A stretch of DNA of 64,000 nt from Paenibacillus pinistramenti (lineage in GTDB: Bacteria > Bacillota > Bacilli > Paenibacillales > Paenibacillaceae): positions 81,155 to 145,154 of the forward strand of contig NZ_VAWG01000010.1 in the NCBI RefSeq assembly GCF_005869875.1, read 5' to 3'. Of the stretch, positions 33,058 through 42,396 are shown one piece after another (position 1 is the first letter of the stretch; every line of letters starts with the position of its first letter). The notes under the pieces are model-generated. The model was not told the origin of the DNA. It saw nothing but the letters and a program-made list of their open reading frames with translations, and ran no database searches. Both the position numbers and the translations under genes were made by a program.

Positions 33058-33434
33058 TGCCGGAATGGATTTGGGTAGCCATTGGCAGTTTTGCGGGTGC
33101 GGTATGCCGCTATGGCTCGGTAACTTATCTGGGGGCAAAATTCCCGAGGCTGGTCTTGCCTGTCGGAACCTTGTTCGTTAACCTGCTCGGCGCGTTTCTG
33201 CTCGGTCTGCTGACCGGGATGGATGCGAATGCAGAGATGACCCTGCTGATCGGCACGGGATTTATGGGGGCGTTCACCACCTTCTCGACCTTCCAGTACG
33301 AGCTGGTCCAGCTTGGCAGCCAGAAGCGCTTCGGGACCGCAGGCCGTTACTTGCTGCTGAGCGTGGTGCTGGGCCTGGTATTGGCCTATGCGGGGTATGA
33401 GCTGGGAGGACTGGTGGCTTTCTCTGCCTCATAA
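33057..33434 (+). CDS. crcB: Fluoride exporter CrcB/FluC, subunit 2
   Basis: The ATG at 33057 overlaps the TGA of the first crcB by one base and has AAGGGGGG nine bases upstream; the pair is translationally coupled. The 125-aa product has GTGFMGAFTTFSTF, GAVCRYG and NLLGAFLLG, matching Fluc. Together with the first gene it likely forms a heterodimeric fluoride channel. A strong terminator follows. Confidence 0.93.
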   Translation: MPEWIWVAIGSFAGAVCRYGSVTYLGAKFPRLVLPVGTLFVNLLGAFLLGLLTGMDANAEMTLLIGTGFMGAFTTFSTFQYELVQLGSQKRFGTAGRYLLLSVVLGLVLAYAGYELGGLVAFSAS

Positions 33435-33464
33435 TTTGCTCAAGCAAGTAGAAGTGGATTCCAA

Positions 33465-33510
33465 AAAACAAGGAGCCAAGCGGGAATATCCGCTTAGCTC
33501 CTTGTTTTTT
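33465..33510. terminator. Strong bidirectional terminator after crcB
   Basis: AAAACAAGGAGC and GCTCCTTGTTTT form a perfect outer stem, with an AGCGG/CCGCT inner stem. It serves both crcB and the converging repeat-protein gene. Confidence 0.9.
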
Positions 33511-33591
33511 CACGTATGATCTCATTTTTGTTGCTGGGTTGTTCCCAAATTAGCCTATGGGCAGCCTCTGGGCTGCAAGCAAAGCCGGGAG

Positions 33592-34449
33592 TTAAGGCAG
33601 CGCTACATAAATCAGTGTAGCAGTCTGCTCCTCGGATGGCAGCATGCTGGTGCCTGTTCCGTCTGCGTCGGCAACGAATTGAACAAGAGAACTTCCGGAT
33701 TCAGGAATATTCTTGTTCTTGACATTGATCAAGAAGACTGAATCGAAGGCTGTACTAATTCCGCTGATGGTCAGCGTATGTCCGTCATTGCTGATTTGCT
33801 GATCTGTCAAATTGACCCAGCCATAACCCAGTGAAATCTGATCGTTGGTAGTGAAAGTGAAATCATCCATGGTAATAGTGATTGTACTGTCTGTGAACGT
33901 ACCTGTAGACAAGTAGTACAGGATGAAGCTGTTGGTGCTGTTTGCCTCAAGGGAATAATTCGTCACTATGTCGCTGTCATAATTGGTCATAAACCCGTAC
34001 GTGGCTGAAGCTGAGGTTTGGACCGACGTTGCTGCTGTTGATACCAGCGTAATCGTCTGTTCCTCGGATGGCAGCTTGGCCCCTTCTCCATCGGTGTCCG
34101 CCTTCAGGGTAATCGGGTACGAGCTTGCAGCGGGGATCGTTTTCCCGACCGGATAGACAGAACCTCCCAGCTCAAAAGAAATATCATTATTGGCGTCGGT
34201 GTCGATATTGGAAATCGTGATGGTATGGCCGTCATTGCTGAGCTGGTCTTCTGTGAAATTCGCCCAACCCAAGTCGCCGCCCAAATTATAGTAGTCGCCG
34301 GTAGTGGCGGACACGCCTTCAATGTCTATTTGCAATGTTCCGCCGGTAAATGCTTCCTTCGGATAATAATCAAACCGGGAAGCGCTGACAAGGTTTTTGA
34401 AACGAAGCGTTTGTTTCTCATAAAATCCCCTGGGCTGTCTTATTTTCAT
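33592..34449 (-). CDS. Unknown protein made of two similar beta-rich repeats (285 aa)
   Basis: I do not recognise a family. The product contains two copies of an approximately 110-residue unit; each has a Thr-rich strand region, then GYGWVNLTDQQ or DLGWANFTEDQ, then SNDGHT(I/L)TIS, and ends with LPSEEQT(A/I)TL. The composition (Thr, Ser, Asp, Asn, few Cys) is that of an extracellular beta-sandwich or adhesin-like protein, but there is no signal peptide and no anchor. The ATG at 34449 lacks a good ribosome site; AAAGGGGG lies 22 bases too far upstream, so the start is unsure. Base composition is more AT-rich than the neighbours, as in the adjacent Fic gene, which hints at acquisition. Confidence 0.7.
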   Translation of the reverse strand: MKIRQPRGFYEKQTLRFKNLVSASRFDYYPKEAFTGGTLQIDIEGVSATTGDYYNLGGDLGWANFTEDQLSNDGHTITISNIDTDANNDISFELGGSVYPVGKTIPAASSYPITLKADTDGEGAKLPSEEQTITLVSTAATSVQTSASATYGFMTNYDSDIVTNYSLEANSTNSFILYYLSTGTFTDSTITITMDDFTFTTNDQISLGYGWVNLTDQQISNDGHTLTISGISTAFDSVFLINVKNKNIPESGSSLVQFVADADGTGTSMLPSEEQTATLIYVALP

Positions 34450-34646
34450 GGAAGTATTTGAATTGCAAGACCCCCTTTCTTTATCGGAATTTTAAAAATG
34501 ATAGGTTAGTTTCAATAGCATCTGGGGACCAGGATTCAAACAATAATGATGTCCTGGAGCATGAACCGGAATTGCACGTGTTGCTGCTTGGCTGGAATCC
34601 ATTAAAGTGAAGTTGATTTTCGAGTGAGATCAACCAAATTATCACT

Positions 34647-34675
34647 TTGCGGCAAAATAGCGGCAATGTTATAAT
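34647..34675 (+). promoter_or_regulatory. Candidate sigma-A promoter of the fic gene
   Basis: TTGCGG (34647-34652), 17-bp spacer, TATAAT (34670-34675), 21 bp before the ATG. Confidence 0.65.
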
Positions 34676-34696
34676 GTAATTAAGGAAGGTGATGTT

Positions 34697-35818
34697 ATGT
34701 TTACCCCTAAATATTCAATAACGGACCCCATTGCGCGCAGACTAATGGATATACAACGTGCCAGTGTTGTGGTGGATTTGCTTCCATTGCCCGCATCTAT
34801 TCTGGATTTGCTTAAGAAAGAATCAATGGAAAAGACGGTTATCCTTTCGACGAAAATTGAAGGAAACACGCTTGATGAGGCGACAAAACGAAAAGTTCTG
34901 TACCAAACCAGCAATGACAATGAAGAGCAGGAAGTTTATAACTTAATGAAAGCACTGGAATACCTGGATGAAGCGGAAAGAAGGCAGCTCCCGGTCACAG
35001 AGGAATTTGTTAAAAAACTGCATGCCATTATCCGAATATCGCACGGACGAAGACCACGTGTTAGCGACTATCGCGATGAACAGAATCAAGTAGGCAGCCG
35101 TAATGCTTCCGGTTTTTATTTGCCGCCGGAATGGAAGGATGTCCCTGAATTAATGGAGGATTTGGTTGCCTGGGTGAACTCGCCGGAAACCTATTCGGTT
35201 CCGGTTCCTATCAAGGCAGGTATATTCATGTGGCAGTTTCTAACGATTCATCCGTATATGGACGGGAATGGCCGAACGGCCCGGATGATTACGACCTATC
35301 TTTTACGCCGCGGCGGTTATGGCTTAAAGGGGTTATTTGTGCTCGAGAATTTCTATGACCGCAACTTGGCTGATTATTATCGACGACTCCAGTTGGGTCT
35401 TCATCACAATTATTATTTTGGGCGAAATGAGGCTGACTTGACGCCTTGGCTGGAATTCTTTATTGATGGTTTGGCGGAGGTCTTTCAAGAAGCAGCGGCT
35501 ATTGTAACAGAGAAATCTGCCCAAATGACTAAAATTGAACCCGATTTAATTCGCAAATTAGATCCCCAGCAAAGAATGGTGTTCGCCCAATTAACCTTTA
35601 AACACGACACCTTAACGACAAGCGAAATGAGGGACCTGCTCCGTTTGTCGGATCGTTCAATAAGGGAAAAGGTAAGCCATTGGAGAGCAGAAGGATTCAT
35701 AGAGCCGCGCGACCAAGATGCCAAACGGGTTCGTTCAGTCAAGTTAACTGCGGAATACGAGCGTCTGGCTCAAGACATTCGGAATGCCCCGGATACATTC
35801 GCTCATTTTCTAAAATGA
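34697..35818 (+). CDS. Fic-domain protein (AMPylase type) with N-terminal inhibitory motif and C-terminal winged helix
   Basis: AAGGAAGGTG precedes the ATG. The 373-aa product has an N-terminal Fic_N region, the inhibitory helix motif STKIEGN (residues 51-57, fitting S/T-x3-E-G/N) and the active-site motif HPYMDGNGRTAR with His185. The last part (about 290-370) has the pattern of a winged helix (TTSEMRDLLRLSDRSIREKVSHW). Fic proteins transfer AMP or other phosphates to target hydroxyls; the glutamate of the inhibitory helix blocks ATP orientation until relieved. This is the class II layout, self-contained, without a separate antitoxin gene. Targets are unknown. Confidence 0.93.
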   Translation: MFTPKYSITDPIARRLMDIQRASVVVDLLPLPASILDLLKKESMEKTVILSTKIEGNTLDEATKRKVLYQTSNDNEEQEVYNLMKALEYLDEAERRQLPVTEEFVKKLHAIIRISHGRRPRVSDYRDEQNQVGSRNASGFYLPPEWKDVPELMEDLVAWVNSPETYSVPVPIKAGIFMWQFLTIHPYMDGNGRTARMITTYLLRRGGYGLKGLFVLENFYDRNLADYYRRLQLGLHHNYYFGRNEADLTPWLEFFIDGLAEVFQEAAAIVTEKSAQMTKIEPDLIRKLDPQQRMVFAQLTFKHDTLTTSEMRDLLRLSDRSIREKVSHWRAEGFIEPRDQDAKRVRSVKLTAEYERLAQDIRNAPDTFAHFLK

Positions 35819-35822
35819 AGGC

Positions 35823-35862
35823 AGCACTGCGACCTCAAATTGAGATTCCGCAGTGCTTTTTG
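35823..35862. terminator. Terminator after the fic gene
   Basis: AGCACTGCG (35823-35831) pairs with CGCAGTGCT (35849-35857), with an inner CTCA/TGAG stem, followed by TTTTT. It sits between converging genes. Confidence 0.85.
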
Positions 35863-35933
35863 CGTATACGAAGAAAAAAGGGATGGATCATCCTTTTCCT
35901 CCTCCTTAAAAAATGCCCCTCAAACGGCAAAGT

Positions 35934-36923
35934 TTACTCGGCTATTTTTGCCACGATTTTGCCCTGTACCCGCCGGGTCGCAAGCTCGGCTAAGGCTGCC
36001 GGGACTTCCTCCAGGGTGATCACTTTTTCGACAAGAGCATTTAGCTTTCCGTCCTTAAGAAGCGCGAGCATTCGGTCACCCATTTCGGCAAGGGTCCGCT
36101 GTTCTTTGACATTGCCCGACTGATGGACGCTTCCGAGAGCGACCTGGTGAAAAGACAGCGGATGCGCAAAGGAAATCGCCTCGTTGACGTTAGGGGGACC
36201 GGCAATAAAGGCAATCTGCCCGTTAAAGGCCAGAGCCTCCAGGGACTTGTCCGCATTGTCGCGGCCCACAGTATCCAGGACCAGATCGACGCCCAGCCCG
36301 TTCGTGAGCTCCAAGGCTCTTTTGGCGAAATCTTCGTTCTGGTAATCAATAGCATAATCGGCCCCTAGACGTTTTACAAATTCATGTTTGGAGGAGGATG
36401 CTGTTGTAATCACCGTCAATCCGGCATTTTTAGCCAGCTGGATCGCAAAACCGCCGACTCCGCCCGCTCCCGCATGGATCAGGATCGTTTGGCCTTTGGC
36501 AGCGTGCATTTTATGGAATAGAGCCAGATACGCCGTGTAACCTGCACACGGAAGAGCAGCGGCATCCTCAAATGAGACGCCTTCGGGAATCAGCGAAACG
36601 GTATGGGCGGTTGTGACCCCGTATTCGGCATAGCAGCCTTTCTTCGTCAAGTCCCCGTGGTAAACGACCCGGTCCCCGGCTTTAATGCCGGTAACCTCCG
36701 GGCCTGTCTCCTCAACGACCCCGGCAGCATCTACGCCAAGGACATGGGGATACGTCCAGCTGGGATTCCCGCCGTTCCCCGTTTTATAATCAACCGGGTT
36801 CAGCCCGGCAGCCCTGATCTTAACAAGGATTTCACCCGGTCCGGGTGTTGGCTTCTCCAGCTCGCCGACTTTCATTTCGGCTGCTTTTCCTTTATCTTCG
36901 AGCAGTAGTGCTTTCATATTCAT
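35934..36923 (-). CDS. MDR-superfamily quinone oxidoreductase-like enzyme
   Basis: The ATG at 36923 has GAGGGGTG 6-7 bases upstream; a GTG at 36932 lies within that site. The 329-aa product shows the medium-chain dehydrogenase layout: GroES-like N-terminus (GEILVKIRAAGLNPVDYKTG, HVLGVDAAGVV), then a Rossmann domain with HAGAGGVGGFAIQLAK. The cysteines that bind structural zinc are absent, as in NADPH:quinone reductases and enoyl reductases. It likely reduces quinones or alpha,beta-unsaturated carbonyls with NADPH. It stands alone. Confidence 0.9.
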   Translation of the reverse strand: MNMKALLLEDKGKAAEMKVGELEKPTPGPGEILVKIRAAGLNPVDYKTGNGGNPSWTYPHVLGVDAAGVVEETGPEVTGIKAGDRVVYHGDLTKKGCYAEYGVTTAHTVSLIPEGVSFEDAAALPCAGYTAYLALFHKMHAAKGQTILIHAGAGGVGGFAIQLAKNAGLTVITTASSSKHEFVKRLGADYAIDYQNEDFAKRALELTNGLGVDLVLDTVGRDNADKSLEALAFNGQIAFIAGPPNVNEAISFAHPLSFHQVALGSVHQSGNVKEQRTLAEMGDRMLALLKDGKLNALVEKVITLEEVPAALAELATRRVQGKIVAKIAE

Positions 36924-37116
36924 AGATTTCACCCCTCAGAAATTGTGTACAGCTTATGCTTTCAGCCCGTCCGGCAGACAGCAGACAAGCAGGCAGGCCT
37001 GCAGGCAGCAGGCGGAGTGGTCTGGGCAGACACAAAAGCGGGCAGGCCGCAGTCGGGAAGGCAGATGGCAGAGAACCGCCCCAGTTGCGCCAAGCCCTGC
37101 CCCAGGTGTGCCGGCC

Positions 37117-40100
37117 CTACGCCCAGTCCCTGCGCAGCGTGATCAGCTCGCGCAGGTCTTCGGTGGACAGCTCCGTAATCCAGCCCTCCGTGCTGGAGAT
37201 GACGTTGTCGCTGAGCTGCTGCTTGCTTTCCAGCATCTCGTCGATCCGCTCCTCCAGCGTCCCCAGGCAGATGAATTTGTGGACCTGGACGTCCTTCGTC
37301 TGGCCCATCCGGTAGGCGCGGTCGGTGGCCTGGTTCTCCACCGCCGGGTTCCACCAGCGGTCAAAGTGAAAGACGTGGTTGGCAGCGGTCAGGTTAAGGC
37401 CCACGCCGCCCGCTTTCAGTGACAGGATGAACACAGCGGGGGAGGCTGAGCTGCCTGCTTTAGAGCTGCCGGATGCTCCGGCTTTTGCTGCACCGGCAGC
37501 GGCGCCCGATTCGGCCGCCCGGTCTGCTCCGGCGCCGCTCTGGAACTGCTCGACCATCCGGTCGCGCGCCGTCTTGGAGGTGCTGCCGTTCAGGTACAGC
37601 ACCGGCTCCTGCAGCTCGTGCTCCAGCACGGTCTTGAGCATTTCACCCATACCGATGTACTGGGTGAAGATCAGGCAGCGCTCGCCCTCCTCGCGCAGCT
37701 CCTTCACCATCGCGAGCAGCCGCTCGAGCTTCGAGGACCGCTCGACCAGCGCGGCGATGTCCGCGTCCTCCACCGGCTCCCCGTTCATTCCGGGGGAAGG
37801 CTCGCTGCCCGCCAGCAGCGGATGGTTGCACAGCTGCTTGAGATGAGTCAGCGCGGAGAGGATGGCCCCCTTGCGCTGGATGCCCTTCAGGCTGGCCATC
37901 TGCTGCATAAGCTGACTGACGGCCTGATCGTATAAAGCCCCTTGCTCGGCTGTCAGATTCACGTAAGTCTTCATTTCGTTCTTCTCCGGCAGGTCGAGCT
38001 GGATGGCCGGGTCCTTTTTCTTGCGGCGCAGGAGAAACGGGTGCACCAGCTTCTTCAGGTCAGTCATGCGCTTCTCGTCATGGTCCTTCTCGATCGGGGC
38101 CGCAAACCGGTGCTGGAAAGCACGGGCCGATCCGAGATAACCCGGCGCAATGAAGTCATAGATCGACCAGAGCTCGGACAGCCGGTTCTCGATCGGCGTG
38201 CCGGTGAGCGCGATCCGGTGGCGGGCCGGGAAGCTGCGGACAGCGGCCGACTGCTTCGTCTGGGCATTCTTAATATTCTGCGCTTCGTCCAGGCAGATGG
38301 ATTCCCAGGTGACGGTCTGCAGCAGCTCCTGATCGAGTGCGGCCGTCGCATAGGAGGTCAGCACGACATCCGCCTGCAGCGTCTCGGCTTCAAACGCCTC
38401 TCCGCTCAGCCGTCCGCTGCCATAGTGCAGCTTGACCGACAGGGAGGGCGCAAACCGCTGCAGCTCCTTCTGCCAGTTGCCCAGGACAGAGGTCGGGCAG
38501 ATGACGAGGGCAGGGGAGCGCGTACGGCTGGCAGGGCCAAGGCCCGGGCGCGCAGGCAGCTCGGACCGTTCAGGACGCGCATGGTGTACAGGCTGCTCGG
38601 ACCCGCGCGGCCATTCCGACCGTTCGGACCATTCCGGTCCTTCTGTCTGTACCAATCGGTCTTGCTGCTCCAATCGGTTCAACGGTTCCAATCGCTCTGA
38701 GCGTTCCGTCTGCCCCGGCCGGCGGGCCGCTTCGCCCGCTCCCGCTGCCCGGCTCTCCTTCACATGCAGCAGATAGGCGATCAGCTGCACGGTTTTGCCA
38801 AGGCCCATGTCATCGGCCAGGATTCCGCCCAGCCCGTATCGCCGCAGAAATGCAAGCCAGGCGAATCCTGCGTGCTGATAGGAGCGGAGCGTGGCGTGCA
38901 GGTTGCCCGGCACCGGCTCAAGCGGCCAGTCCTCCTGCCGGTTCAGCTGGCTGAAGAGGCGGGCGAGCAGTCCGTTCAGCTCAACCTCGATCCGTACCTG
39001 GCCGCTGTCTTCTTCGTCCTTACTGGAATCGTCCTCCGGCTCACCGCTGGTCTCACCTTTGTTCCATTCCTGCTTTCGCTTCTCCAGCAGGTGCAGCTGA
39101 AGCACGTCCTGGAAGGACAGCCCCTGTTCGGGATTAATGCTGTCCATCGCCCGGCGGATTTGGGCGAGAAAGTCGGGATCAAGGGCCAGCCACTGCCCCC
39201 GGAACTGGACGAGCCGTTCGTTCCTGGCGAGCAGCTCCTGAAATTCGCTTTCGCTGAGGTCGGTGTCGCCGATTGCGACCCGCCAGTCGAAATCGACCAG
39301 CGAATCAAAGCCGAAATACGACGGGCCGCGCGCGCTCTTCTCCTCCTCGGAGGCGGCGCGCACCTTGGCGCGCAGCCGCGGCTTGCGGCGGCTGGCCGCC
39401 TCCCACCAGGCCGGCAGCAGCACAAGCCAGCCGGCCTTCAGCAGCTGCTCGCTGTCCTGGCGCAGGAACTGCCAGGCAGCGTCGTTGTCCAGCGCGCGTC
39501 CCAGCACGTCGGAGCCGGCCGCAAGCCGGCCCGGCGGCATTCCCGCGCGCAGCCGGTCCAGCCAGCCGGCGCTGCGCTCGCGGACGTGGGCCGTCCATTC
39601 GGACGGCCACGATCCCGCAGCTTCGCCGCTGTCTGCGAGCTGCACAGGATAAAGCGACGAGGCGTCGTGCTTATCCTGCAGGTTCAGCTGAAGCCGCCAC
39701 TCGGGGGCGGCTTCCTCCGGTTCGAGCAGCTGAAGGATCGGCCGGAACGGGGCGGTGTCGGCCTTCCAGCCGACCGCCACCAGCCAGGCCTGCTCATTCA
39801 TACCCGCGAACCGGGCGGCACCGCGCTCGAACAGCCGCGGGAATTCGCTGCGCAGATCGGCGGCTTCCTCCTCGGTGCTGTACCAGCGCTGCCAGACCGC
39901 CGCCGAGAAGGCCGCCTGCAGGCCTTCCCGCAGCTCGTCGTCCTCCGCCAGCCGCTGCAGCGCTGCGCGGACCTGCCCGGCAAAGTCTGCCCCCGCAGCA
40001 TTTGCCGCATCCGCACCGCCCGCATTCGCTCGGCCCGCTTCGGCGATGCCAACGCTTTTCGCCTCGGCACCAACGCTCTCCGAACCAGCGCCAGCGCCTT

Positions 40101-40611
40101 TCGGCCCTATATCAACGCCTTCCGCATCCGCACCAACGCTCTCCGAACGGGCACCAGCACCCTCCAAACCAGCGCCTCTCCCCCGGATAGCTGCGGTCAG
40201 CTGCTCCCTAAAAAAACCTTCCTCCCACACCCACTGCAGCTTGCCCTGCCGGTATACCTCCAGGCTGGGGTGGTATTTGCGCTGCCCGATGCAGGCGGCG
40301 AGAGCGGGAGCGAGGATTTTTAAGGGCCGGGATTCCTCGTCCCACTCCCATTCCACATGCTGCAGCATACCCGCGTCGTCAGCGAGGTAAGGGATGACCT
40401 GCTCGGCGGGCAGCACGATAATATCGGCGCCTTCGGCCTGCTGAATCTCCAGTTCCGTTCCGTAGAAGGATTCCTCGTGCCAGGCGAACAGCAGCTGTTT
40501 TAAATAAAGTCCCGGTTCATAGCCGTAGGCCTGCTTCCGGCCGAACAGAAGCGCATCGCCGTAGGGGGTAAGCCGGACATGGACTTGAATGCTCTGCAAA
40601 TGCTTGCTCAT
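37117..40611 (-). CDS. SNF2/RapA-type DNA-dependent ATPase (YwqA-like)
   Basis: The ATG at 40611 overlaps the stop of the SWIM gene by four bases (ATGA). About 1164 aa. The C-terminal half is a complete Swi2/Snf2 engine: GILADDMGLGKTVQ (motif I), DEAQNIKN (motif II), LTGTPIENRLSELWS (III), LIFTQYIGMGEML (IV), LKAGGVGLNLTAANHVFHFDRWWNP (V) and ATDRAYRMGQ (VI). The N-terminal half is the bacterial SNF2-associated region. Two insertions are unusual: an Ala/Gly/Glu repeat near residues 150-215 (GAGARSESVGADAE-type units) and an Arg/Glu/Pro-rich stretch between motifs I and Ia (ERSE and RLEQ units), both apparently made by slippage. In B. subtilis the homologous pair is ywqA-ywqB. Proteins of this family recycle stalled RNA polymerase or remodel DNA; exact role open. 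Confidence 0.92.
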   Translation of the reverse strand: MSKHLQSIQVHVRLTPYGDALLFGRKQAYGYEPGLYLKQLLFAWHEESFYGTELEIQQAEGADIIVLPAEQVIPYLADDAGMLQHVEWEWDEESRPLKILAPALAACIGQRKYHPSLEVYRQGKLQWVWEEGFFREQLTAAIRGRGAGLEGAGARSESVGADAEGVDIGPKGAGAGSESVGAEAKSVGIAEAGRANAGGADAANAAGADFAGQVRAALQRLAEDDELREGLQAAFSAAVWQRWYSTEEEAADLRSEFPRLFERGAARFAGMNEQAWLVAVGWKADTAPFRPILQLLEPEEAAPEWRLQLNLQDKHDASSLYPVQLADSGEAAGSWPSEWTAHVRERSAGWLDRLRAGMPPGRLAAGSDVLGRALDNDAAWQFLRQDSEQLLKAGWLVLLPAWWEAASRRKPRLRAKVRAASEEEKSARGPSYFGFDSLVDFDWRVAIGDTDLSESEFQELLARNERLVQFRGQWLALDPDFLAQIRRAMDSINPEQGLSFQDVLQLHLLEKRKQEWNKGETSGEPEDDSSKDEEDSGQVRIEVELNGLLARLFSQLNRQEDWPLEPVPGNLHATLRSYQHAGFAWLAFLRRYGLGGILADDMGLGKTVQLIAYLLHVKESRAAGAGEAARRPGQTERSERLEPLNRLEQQDRLVQTEGPEWSERSEWPRGSEQPVHHARPERSELPARPGLGPASRTRSPALVICPTSVLGNWQKELQRFAPSLSVKLHYGSGRLSGEAFEAETLQADVVLTSYATAALDQELLQTVTWESICLDEAQNIKNAQTKQSAAVRSFPARHRIALTGTPIENRLSELWSIYDFIAPGYLGSARAFQHRFAAPIEKDHDEKRMTDLKKLVHPFLLRRKKKDPAIQLDLPEKNEMKTYVNLTAEQGALYDQAVSQLMQQMASLKGIQRKGAILSALTHLKQLCNHPLLAGSEPSPGMNGEPVEDADIAALVERSSKLERLLAMVKELREEGERCLIFTQYIGMGEMLKTVLEHELQEPVLYLNGSTSKTARDRMVEQFQSGAGADRAAESGAAAGAAKAGASGSSKAGSSASPAVFILSLKAGGVGLNLTAANHVFHFDRWWNPAVENQATDRAYRMGQTKDVQVHKFICLGTLEERIDEMLESKQQLSDNVISSTEGWITELSTEDLRELITLRRDWA
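40017..40180. repeat. Imperfect ~30-bp coding repeat in the SNF2 gene
   Basis: On the plus strand, CAACGCTCTCCGAAC followed by GC-rich CCAGC copies occurs near 40071 and 40134, with shorter relatives between and around. It encodes the SESVGA(E/D)A repeats of the helicase N-terminal region. Confidence 0.65.
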
Positions 40612-42362
40612 GAAATCAGATTTCCTTTCCGAAGTTCCTCCTGCAGGGCACGCAGCCTGCTGTGCCTTGCTGCAAAGACGCCCAAGAACAAGGCCCACCG
40701 CTCATCCTGCTTGAGTTTGGCGTACAGCTTAGACAGCCGTTTGAGCAGCTTGACCGCTTTCTTGTAGCTGTCCCGGTTCTTGTGCGTAATATATCGTTCA
40801 ACAGCCTGGTGGTAAAAAGGAAGCAGAAGCCGGGGATCGGCCTTCTCGATCGCCTGCAGCTCCTTCACCTTGAAATCGAGCGGCTCCGCGCCGGCTGACA
40901 GCTGAAGATCCATCCACTCCCGCCACCGTCCGTTCTCGAACAGCTTCCGCTCATAGAAGCGCTGGGCTGCCGGCAGCAGGTCCTCCATCGTCCGCCACAT
41001 CAGCGTCTCCGCAGCCGGATCGAGCGCTGCAGCGGCTTCCCAGAAGCGGAAATAAGCCTCCAGCTGGCTGCCGCGGCTGTTCCGGACCAGCGCAGCGAGC
41101 TCCAGCAGCCACGCGGTCAGCCGGGCGCCGTCTCTGCTCTGCTGCACCGTGTCCAGCAGCCGGGACATGTCCTCCTGCCGGAGCAGGCCGGCCGGCTTCG
41201 CCGCCGCGGTGTCCAGCAGCAGGCGCGCCTGCTGATCCCGGCCGAGCAGGATGTGAATCCAGGCCTGCGCGGTCCGGAGCATGTAAGGCTGCACGCCTGG
41301 AGCCGGATTGGCAGCTCCCGTGACCGTCCGCTCTGCCGCTTCCTTGTCCGCCTGCTCCAGCTCAGCCAGTTCATCCAGCTCGTCCTGCAGCAGCTCCTTC
41401 TCGGGGAAGAACGGGATCAGCCACTCCGTCCAGAACCGGTAATAATAATGGGAGAAATAGTATCGTTCCTTCGGCTCGCGCAGCATCTCCCGGCGTAGCC
41501 AGTCCAGCGACTGGCGCAGCAAGGGCTTAAGCTCTTCCTGCTCCGCGCCGGACATGGAAGCCGGAGAGGGCGCGTCCTCCAGTGACAGCAGCACGCCCTT
41601 GTCAGTTTCAGCAGCCGAAATATGCGTAAAATACCCGATATGCGAGCTGTAGGATGCCGGAGCGCCCGGAACCTTGACCGGCTGCAGCAGCGACTGCAGG
41701 ACAAAGAGGTGGGCATGAAGCCCGTACAGCTGCTCCACAGGCTGCCCAAAATCCCGGCCTGCCCGGAAAATAACCTCCAGCGCTTTGGCCGCATAGGCAG
41801 CGTTCTTGACTTCTCCTTCAAAAGGAGCGGTCAGCCTGCCGAATCGGCGGTGCCATTCCGTAATATCCAGCGACAACCTGGTTTCCGCCTGCTCCCGGTC
41901 AGACGCATGCCGGCCGGTGCCGCCGCCCCCTCCCGCCGGAGCCTCATACAGGGACGGAGCAGACTTGCCGGCAGGTTTGACGGCTGAATTGGCAGCCGGC
42001 TTGGCGGAAGCCATCAGCTGCTTCGCTTTGGCATTCGCCAGGCTGTTCACAGAGCGGCCCTGCTCCTCCGCAAATTTCATTAATACGGCGGCCATGTGCT
42101 TGCAGGGCCCGTCCACCGGGCAGCTGCAGCTGGCCAGCGATAACGTCCCGACCGGGATCTCGACCGCGTACGGCTCTTCACCCTGGCCTTTAACCAAAGC
42201 GTGTATAACCGCAGGCTCTGGCATCTCCAGCCGCAGCACGCGTCCCTGCTTATAATAAAGAAAGCCCCGGCTCAGCGTGACTTCATCAAATTGACTGCCC
42301 GTATACTGTACCAGCCTGTTCCACTCGGTATCCTGGATCAGGCCGTCTGATTTCATTGTCAC
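40608..42362 (-). CDS. SWIM zinc-finger protein (YwqB-like)
   Basis: The GTG at 42362 has AAGGGTG eight bases upstream; an ATG at 42356 is the alternative. The product (about 584 aa) has an N-terminal SWIM zinc-binding motif ASCSCPVDGPCKHMAAVL (C-x-C...C-x-H) near residue 80-105 and a long alpha-helical remainder that may contain TPR-like repeats. SWIM domains bind DNA or protein. The four-base overlap with the SNF2 gene shows tight coupling, so the two products likely act together, as in the ywqB-ywqA pair. An Ala/Pro/Gly-rich low-complexity segment lies after the SWIM motif. Confidence 0.88.
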   Translation of the reverse strand: MTMKSDGLIQDTEWNRLVQYTGSQFDEVTLSRGFLYYKQGRVLRLEMPEPAVIHALVKGQGEEPYAVEIPVGTLSLASCSCPVDGPCKHMAAVLMKFAEEQGRSVNSLANAKAKQLMASAKPAANSAVKPAGKSAPSLYEAPAGGGGGTGRHASDREQAETRLSLDITEWHRRFGRLTAPFEGEVKNAAYAAKALEVIFRAGRDFGQPVEQLYGLHAHLFVLQSLLQPVKVPGAPASYSSHIGYFTHISAAETDKGVLLSLEDAPSPASMSGAEQEELKPLLRQSLDWLRREMLREPKERYYFSHYYYRFWTEWLIPFFPEKELLQDELDELAELEQADKEAAERTVTGAANPAPGVQPYMLRTAQAWIHILLGRDQQARLLLDTAAAKPAGLLRQEDMSRLLDTVQQSRDGARLTAWLLELAALVRNSRGSQLEAYFRFWEAAAALDPAAETLMWRTMEDLLPAAQRFYERKLFENGRWREWMDLQLSAGAEPLDFKVKELQAIEKADPRLLLPFYHQAVERYITHKNRDSYKKAVKLLKRLSKLYAKLKQDERWALFLGVFAARHSRLRALQEELRKGNLIS

Positions 42363-42396
42363 AATAGAGTCACCCTTGCTTACTTGTCTTGATATT

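Noticed and set aside
38764..40323. 519-codon plus-strand frame over the SNF2 gene
   Set aside because: Antisense shadow of a gene with complete helicase motifs; no ribosome site. The frames at 30103-31611 and 58424-59767 are rejected for the same reason.
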